From Eunapius fragilis (lineage: Eukaryota > Porifera > Demospongiae > Spongillida > Spongillidae): a stretch of 64,000 bases of DNA. The DNA lies in the NCBI GenBank assembly GCA_963681505.1, contig OY811987.1, positions 805,201-869,200 of the forward strand. The letters are read 5' to 3'. Below, piece after piece: positions 58,560 to 64,000 of the stretch. The notes beneath the pieces were generated by a model that saw nothing but the letters and a program-made list of their open reading frames with translations, was not told the DNA's origin and made no database searches. The first letter of the stretch is position 1; each line of letters opens with the position of its first letter. The translations under genes and the position numbers were made by a program.

Positions 58560-60834
58560 AACCCGTTGTACGTCTGTCACCTTGTGCAAACGCCATAAAC
58601 AGGCTGCTGTCACCGCAGCCCGCGGTGTGGAAAGTGTTTCCCAAACAGCAGGCGGCCTCTGATTTTGCCAGGGCATGCCGGGAGGTACGTGCACTGCCTC
58701 TGCTGTATAACTCCACCTCACTCCTTTCATTCTGCAGAACGTCGCGGTGTTTTCGTACGAAGCGGAAGAGTTTGGTCGCCAAGGCCAGAGGAAGTACTTG
58801 GTTACCACATACTACGAATTTGGACAGAAATACTTGTACGGGATGAACCCGTACATACTGGGGATCCTCCAAACCCATACATACTGGGGATCCTTCTGAT
58901 CCCTACATACTGGGGACCCTCCAAACCCGTACATACTGGGGATCCTTCTGATCCCTACATACTGGGGACCCTCCAAACCCGTACATACTGGGGACCCTCC
59001 AAACCCGTACATACTGGGGACCCTCCAAACCCATACATATTGGGGACCCTCCAAACCCATACATACTGGGGACCCTCCAAACCCGTACATACTGGGGACC
59101 CTCCAAACCCATACATATTGGGGACCCTCCAAACCCATACATACTGGGGACCCTCCAAACCCATACATATTGGGGACCCTCCAAACCCGTACATACTGGG
59201 GGCCCTCCAAACCCATACATACTGGGGACCCTCCAAACCCGTACATACTAGGGACCCTCCAAACCCGTACATACTGGGGACCCTCCAAACCCATACATAT
59301 TGGGGACCCTCCAAACCCGTACATACTGGGGGCCCTCCAAACCCATACATACTGGGGACCCTCCAAACCCATACATATTGTGGATCCTCCAAACCCATAC
59401 ATACTGGGGACCCTCCAAACCCATACATACTGGGGACCCTCCAAACCCGTACATATTGGGGACCCTCCAAACCCGTACATACTGGGGACCCTCCAAACCC
59501 ATACATACTGGGGACCCTCCAAACCCGTACATACTGGGGACCCTCCAAACCCATACATACTGGGGACCCTCCAAACCCATACATACTGGGGACCCTCCAA
59601 ACCCATACATACTGGGGACCCTCCAAACCCGTACATACTGGGGACCCTCCAAACCCGTACATATTGGGGACCCTCCAAACCCGTACATACTGGGGACCCT
59701 CCAAACCCGTACATACTGGGGACCCTCCAAACCCGTACATACTGGGGACCCTCCAAACCCATACATACTGGGGACCCTCCAAACCCATACATACTGGGGA
59801 CCCTCCAAACCCATACATACTGGGGACCCTCCAAACCCGTACATACTGGGGACCCTCCAAACCCATACATACTGGGGACCCTCCAAACCCATACATATTG
59901 GGGACCCTCCAAACCCGTACATACTGGGGACCCTCCAAACCCATACATACTGGGGACCCTCCAAACCCATACATACTGGGGACCCTCCAAACCCATACAT
60001 ACTGGGGACCCTCCAAACCCATACATACTGGGGACCCTCCAAACCCATACATACTGGGGACCCTCCAAACCCGTACATACTGGGGACCCTCCAAACCCAT
60101 ACATACTGGGGACCCTCCAAACCCATACATACTGGGGACCCTCCAAACCCATGGGGACCCTCCAAACCCATACATACTGGGGACCCTCCAAACCCATACA
60201 TACTGGGGACCCTCCAAACCCATACATACTGGGGACCCTCCAAACCCATACATACTGGGGACCCTCCAAACCCGTACATACTGGGGACCCTCCAAACCCG
60301 TACATATTGGGGACCCTCCAAACCCGTACATACTGGGGACCCTCCAAACCCGTACATACTGGGGACCCTCCAAACCCGTACATACTGGGGACCCTCCAAA
60401 CCCATACATACTGGGGACCCTCCAAACCCATACATACTGGGGACCCTCCAAACCCATACATACTGGGGACCCTCCAAACCCCTACATACTGGGGACCCTC
60501 CAAACCCCTAGGGCTGTTGCATGGAGCTTCAGTATGTGGGTTTGGCGTTGTGTTATCCTGGGATGATATGTCTTTTTTTTGCCAGATCAACTAAGTTGCC
60601 AAGGCATTTCTATGAGGTCATCACTGAAGGTGAGTTGACATACGTTCCTCCCTTACCACGTAGCATCACACACACACCTCCGTGCATGCGGTGCACATGA
60701 TGCATGTGGATGAGTTATACAGTCAACAAGTAACAATTCAATTTCCTTCTGCAACTGGCACACACACACACTACACATTTCCTCTCTGTCACATTTATGG
60801 ACTCCTAATTAATGCACACACTGTCTTTTTAATG

Positions 60835-60896
<62 letters not shown>

Positions 60897-62047
60897 GGCA
60901 GCCTGCCATCTTTACTTTGATCTGGAGTACCTTAAGGAGTATAACCTTCTTGTCAACGGTGACAAGGCCCTCGAAACCTTCATACAGGTCTGCCTACATC
61001 ACATTACCTTGCCACCTCTGGTGTGAAATGTTTCGGTGATGCAGTACGTGTGTGGACAGCTACACATCAAATACAGGTTATGCTGTGACCACACCCACAT
61101 CCTCATCCTTGACTCAAGTACACCAGAGAAGTTTTCAAAGCACCTGGTATTTCATATGCCTAATGCCGTATTTCGTTCAAATAGTCAGGCTGGTAAGTTT
61201 TTTTTTGGTTGTACAGGTATTAATAATCAAACTCCTCTCTCATCCCATCTATCTCCTTGGCTACTATCACCTTGGCCACATTATCTCCATGGTTACATAA
61301 CAGGAAGTTTTGTTACTAGTATCTGCGATGAGCTGAGGTGGTTAAAAGGATGCGGTGGTCCTAACGGCTTGGCGTACAAACATAAGTTTGCTTGCGTCAC
61401 TAAGTGCAGGCACCCTCTGTGTCGTGTCCCAACGTGTGCGTAAGGAGAGTTAGCTGTGGTACTGGGTAAGCCTTGCTTCTCATGCCCAATAGATGAACAT
61501 CTTCTGTCACTGTTTCTCAAAACTGACACTGGAAAGGACATTCTCATTTGTGATGAAGGTGCTCTTCTTATCTCCTTTCACTCTCCCTCTCCTCTCTCCT
61601 CCCTCCCTCCTCCCTTTCCTTTTCCTCTCCTCTCCCTCCCTCCTCCCTCTCCTGTACTCACCGCTAGTCATCCACCAATTAACCCCCACAGCTGTGTATA
61701 CTAGAAACAGGAACTTCCGGCTTTACCTTTCTTCAAAGCTTGGGAAAAATGTTCCTCTTGTTGTCGCCAAGGAAAACAAATTTAAAGTTAGTGCAGCAGC
61801 TGCATGTGTTGTGTGTGTAGTTATTTCAGTCTTTCTGTTCTTGGTGGTGATAATGGCTGCTGTGTGTGTTCGTATGTATGCAGAGTGCATATGGAGTGGA
61901 CCATGAAAAGCGTAGGAGAAGTCAGACATTCAACACCTTGCTGGACTCACTGATCTGCAATACAAGGTGCAGCCCCTTCCTCCCTCTAACTTACGCTTGG
62001 CCTCAGCTTCGTGTGTGCGTGTGTGTGTGTGTGCGTGTGTGTGTGTG

Positions 62048-62085
<38 letters not shown>

Positions 62086-63921
62086 TGTGTGGTGTGTGTG
62101 TGTGTGCACTTACATCTGGTCCAAAGATTCGAGAAGCACACAGAATTGCTATCATTTCCATCCAGCCCTGTATGCTTGGCCACGCCCACCACTTCCACCC
62201 CTCACCGATCTGAAGTTGATGGCATAGTCACCTCCACTCACACCCACAATGAAAACGGACCATCTCCTTACCCCACATTGGATCTCTTCATCGCTGGGGA
62301 GGTCAGCAGGGGAAGAGGGAGAGCAGGGAGCATCAGAAGGTGGACATTCTTTCCCCAGGGTGGGCCGAGTGTGTGTGTGTGTGTGTGTGTGTGCTTGTGT
62401 GTGTGCTTGTGTTTGTGTGTGTTATTGCAGCTTTGATTGTGCATCTCTCTTTCCTCTCTTTCCCAGGAAGGGTCATTGTTTACGACATTAAGGACAACAG
62501 GTGGTGCGGTAACATCCAAAGAGAACACAAGAGCAATAATATAATGTTTGTGTTACCTAGCAACCTGTGATACCTCATAAATGTATATATATTTGGCCCC
62601 AGGATTGTGGTTGATCTCTCCGTCGGTGTTTTTTACCAGAAGTGTTACGATCCAGACTGCCGAAGAGTGAACTATAGGTCTGAGGGTACTGAGGCCACAC
62701 CTACACTATCATCGCACTGTAATCTACCCTCTCAATTGTTCCACAGAGCGTCCTATTCCTGCTGACGTTAACCCCGTCCACTACCAGCAAGCAAGTGGTC
62801 CCGACTATGAAAATCCTGGGTGCCATGGCAACGATAATTTTTTGGAGGGTTTGAGTGAAATTGAACTTGAAGCCATCTTCAGTGATGGCACTGATGATGA
62901 GTGGGACCAGTCACCAGGGATACAGAAGGACACCTTGTCTGATGATAGTCTCGTGTACAGGAAGGATCGTGGGGATCAGAGGGGTTGTGGGGACCTGAGA
63001 GATCAGAGGGTCAAGGGACAGAAATCAGACCAAGAGCAGAACCTGTTTGGCAGTCCTGATGAATATGGGATCCCTGTTGAGGCATTAGATGCCTTGGAAC
63101 ATGAGTGGGGCGTGGCTGAGGGACGTGGCAGTACTGACATAGCCACACCTACAATACAGGATGACATGCTGAACATGTCTGCAGAAGAGATGAAGTCCTT
63201 TCTTGAGGAAATGGATGAAAGTCACCCCTCACCTCATCACGGTGTGGGTGGAAGTCACCCCTCATCTTATCAGGGTGTGGATGAAAGTCACCTCTCGCAT
63301 CAGGGTGTGGGTAAACATCACCCCTCACCTCATCAGAGTGTGGGTGAACATCACCCCTCACCTCATCAGAGTGTGGGTCAAAGTCACCCCTCACCTCATC
63401 AGAGTGTGGGTCAAAGTCACCCCTCACCTCATCAGAGTGTGGGTGAACATCACCCCTCACCTCATCAGAGTGTGGGTGAAAGTCACCCCTTACCTCATCA
63501 GAGTGTGGGTGAAAGTCACCCCTTACCTCATCAGAGTGTGGACTCTTTCACAGTTGAACAGTTTTGCATCTCTTCCAGTGAGATGGACTCATTTCTTGAC
63601 ATGGAGCAGGAAGCGAAAAGCACACAGGTGCCCTTTATCCATAACCTTGTTGAGGACAAAACGGTGCCTTGTGCACAAGCTCCAACTATCAACCCTGACG
63701 CTGTATCAGCGATGACCTTGACTACTGGTGGGAGTAAGTTTGATATCTGGGACATCCTTCTAGGTGAAGGAGAGACATTGGAGCCCAGTGACCACAGGCC
63801 AGATGAGAACAAGAGTGGCGGCCATGAGCACAGGGAGGAGGAGGAGGAGAACAGTAGCTACGATTGCGATGACCTTGAGCTAGTGACATCATCACAGTGG
63901 GATGCATTTGTAAACCAGTAA
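58560..63921 (+). CDS. PRIMPOL: DNA primase-polymerase PrimPol (first exon not found)
   Basis: Archaeo-eukaryotic primase that reprimes stalled forks in nucleus and mitochondria. Exons: 58560-58684, 58738-58835, 60586-60629, 60896-60987, 61045-61192, 61304-~61354, 61493-61558, 61692-61786, 61884-61966, 62127-62359, 62467-62545, 62603-62685, 62747-63921; about 790 aa visible (human 560). Motifs: QRKYLVTTYYEFGQKY, the catalytic DxE in CHLYFDLEYLKEY, LDSSTPEKFSKHLVFHM (the S.H region of motif II), VYTRNRNFRLYLSSKLGK, VYDIKDNRWCGNI, EHKSNNIM, and the start of the zinc finger FYQKCYDPDCRR. The last exon is long, with an acidic tail and 33-bp (11-aa) tandem repeats. Intron 2 contains the 1.65-kb minisatellite. 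No ATG lies in frame before 58560, so the start exon is upstream, possibly overlapping MRPL11. The junction after 61337-61354 is uncertain. Confidence 0.9.
58847..60512. repeat. 26-bp minisatellite, about 63 copies
   Basis: Near-perfect tandem copies of GTACATACTGGGGACCCTCC plus AAACCC, varying mainly at G/A (GTACAT or ATACAT) and C/T (ACTGG or ATTGG); one shortened unit near 60150. It fills PRIMPOL intron 2. Three units make 78 bp (26 codons) without stops on either strand, which explains the long spurious frames (up to 633 aa). Confidence 0.98.
60839..60895. repeat. (CA)n microsatellite
   Basis: About 28 CA units that also form the acceptor (CACACAG) of the PRIMPOL exon coding for the catalytic DxE. 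Confidence 0.95.
62010..62107. repeat. (GT)n microsatellite
   Basis: Imperfect GT run in a PRIMPOL intron; another lies at 62370-62425. Confidence 0.93.
63215..63545 (+). repeat. In-frame 33-bp coding repeat in PRIMPOL C-terminal region
   Basis: About ten tandem 11-aa units of the type HPSPHQSVGES or HPLPHQSVGES in the last PRIMPOL exon. The unit length keeps the frame, so copy number can change without breaking the protein. The repeat is His/Ser/Pro-rich and likely disordered, between the zinc-finger region and the acidic C-terminal tail. Confidence 0.93.
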
Positions 63922-64000
63922 TGGTCACATTTTGTTAGATCTATTTTTAAATTTTTTTGATCTTCTGCAGACATTTGATATTTTAAGCCAGTGTTGATTC

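Noticed and set aside
58665-60594. Open frames of 400-633 aa on both strands
   Set aside because: They are produced by the 26-bp minisatellite, whose three-unit period is free of stops; only 58738-58835 and 60586-60629 are real PRIMPOL exons.

Overview
The window is nuclear DNA of a multicellular animal, most likely an early-branching one such as a sponge; that placement is inference. Genes are split by short GT-AG introns, and the gene set is animal-like (a GalNAc-transferase with a lectin tail, ATG14, INO80, ERMARD, PRIMPOL, axonemal dynein light chain 1, WAP/thyroglobulin-1 proteins). Introns carry long CA/GT microsatellites and minisatellites, and there are hAT-type transposon remnants. 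Exons were assembled by hand from splice signals, reading-phase continuity and remembered family sequences; no alignment was run.

Layout. 1-2100: an inverted-repeat DNA transposon with hAT remains, inserted in a 30-bp minisatellite and next to the first visible exon of a 5'-truncated GalNAc-transferase gene (2119-3533, +). Then DNAL1 (-), OTUB1 (+) and STN1 (-), back to back. 11.2-32.4 kb is an accessory region: two related genes for single-pass membrane proteins with WAP, thyroglobulin type-1 and VWC-like domains (13.1-15.2 and 28.5-31.5 kb, +), repeated blocks holding a small antisense WAP exon (one intact, one broken copy), a 2.1-kb element with hAT-like ends, several foldback elements, a second hAT fragment and many low-complexity arrays.

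32.4-63.9 kb is gene-dense again: PSMA3 (+), ATG14 (-), MRPS10 (-), a seven-bladed RCC1-repeat protein (+, intronless), DNAJC24/DPH4 (-), INO80 (-, about 30 exons, with a 200-N assembly gap), MCCC2 (+, intronless), MDH1 (-), ERMARD (+), MRPL11 (-) and PRIMPOL (+, coding sequence ends at 63921).

The housekeeping genes alternate strands almost perfectly, so most sit head-to-head over short shared promoters (54 bp between DNAL1 and OTUB1, 101 bp between MRPS10 and the RCC1-like gene, 161 bp between MDH1 and ERMARD) and tail-to-tail over short shared 3' regions (59 bp between ERMARD and MRPL11, 91 bp between OTUB1 and STN1). Products cover protein turnover (OTUB1, PSMA3), autophagy (ATG14), mitochondrial translation and metabolism (MRPS10, MRPL11, MCCC2), cytosolic metabolism (MDH1), chromatin and DNA maintenance (INO80, STN1, PRIMPOL), diphthamide synthesis (DNAJC24) and cilia (DNAL1). 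I see no shared pathway; the arrangement looks like genome compaction rather than an operon. The most distinctive part is the duplicated WAP/Tg1/VWC membrane-protein locus with its mosaic pattern of similarity.
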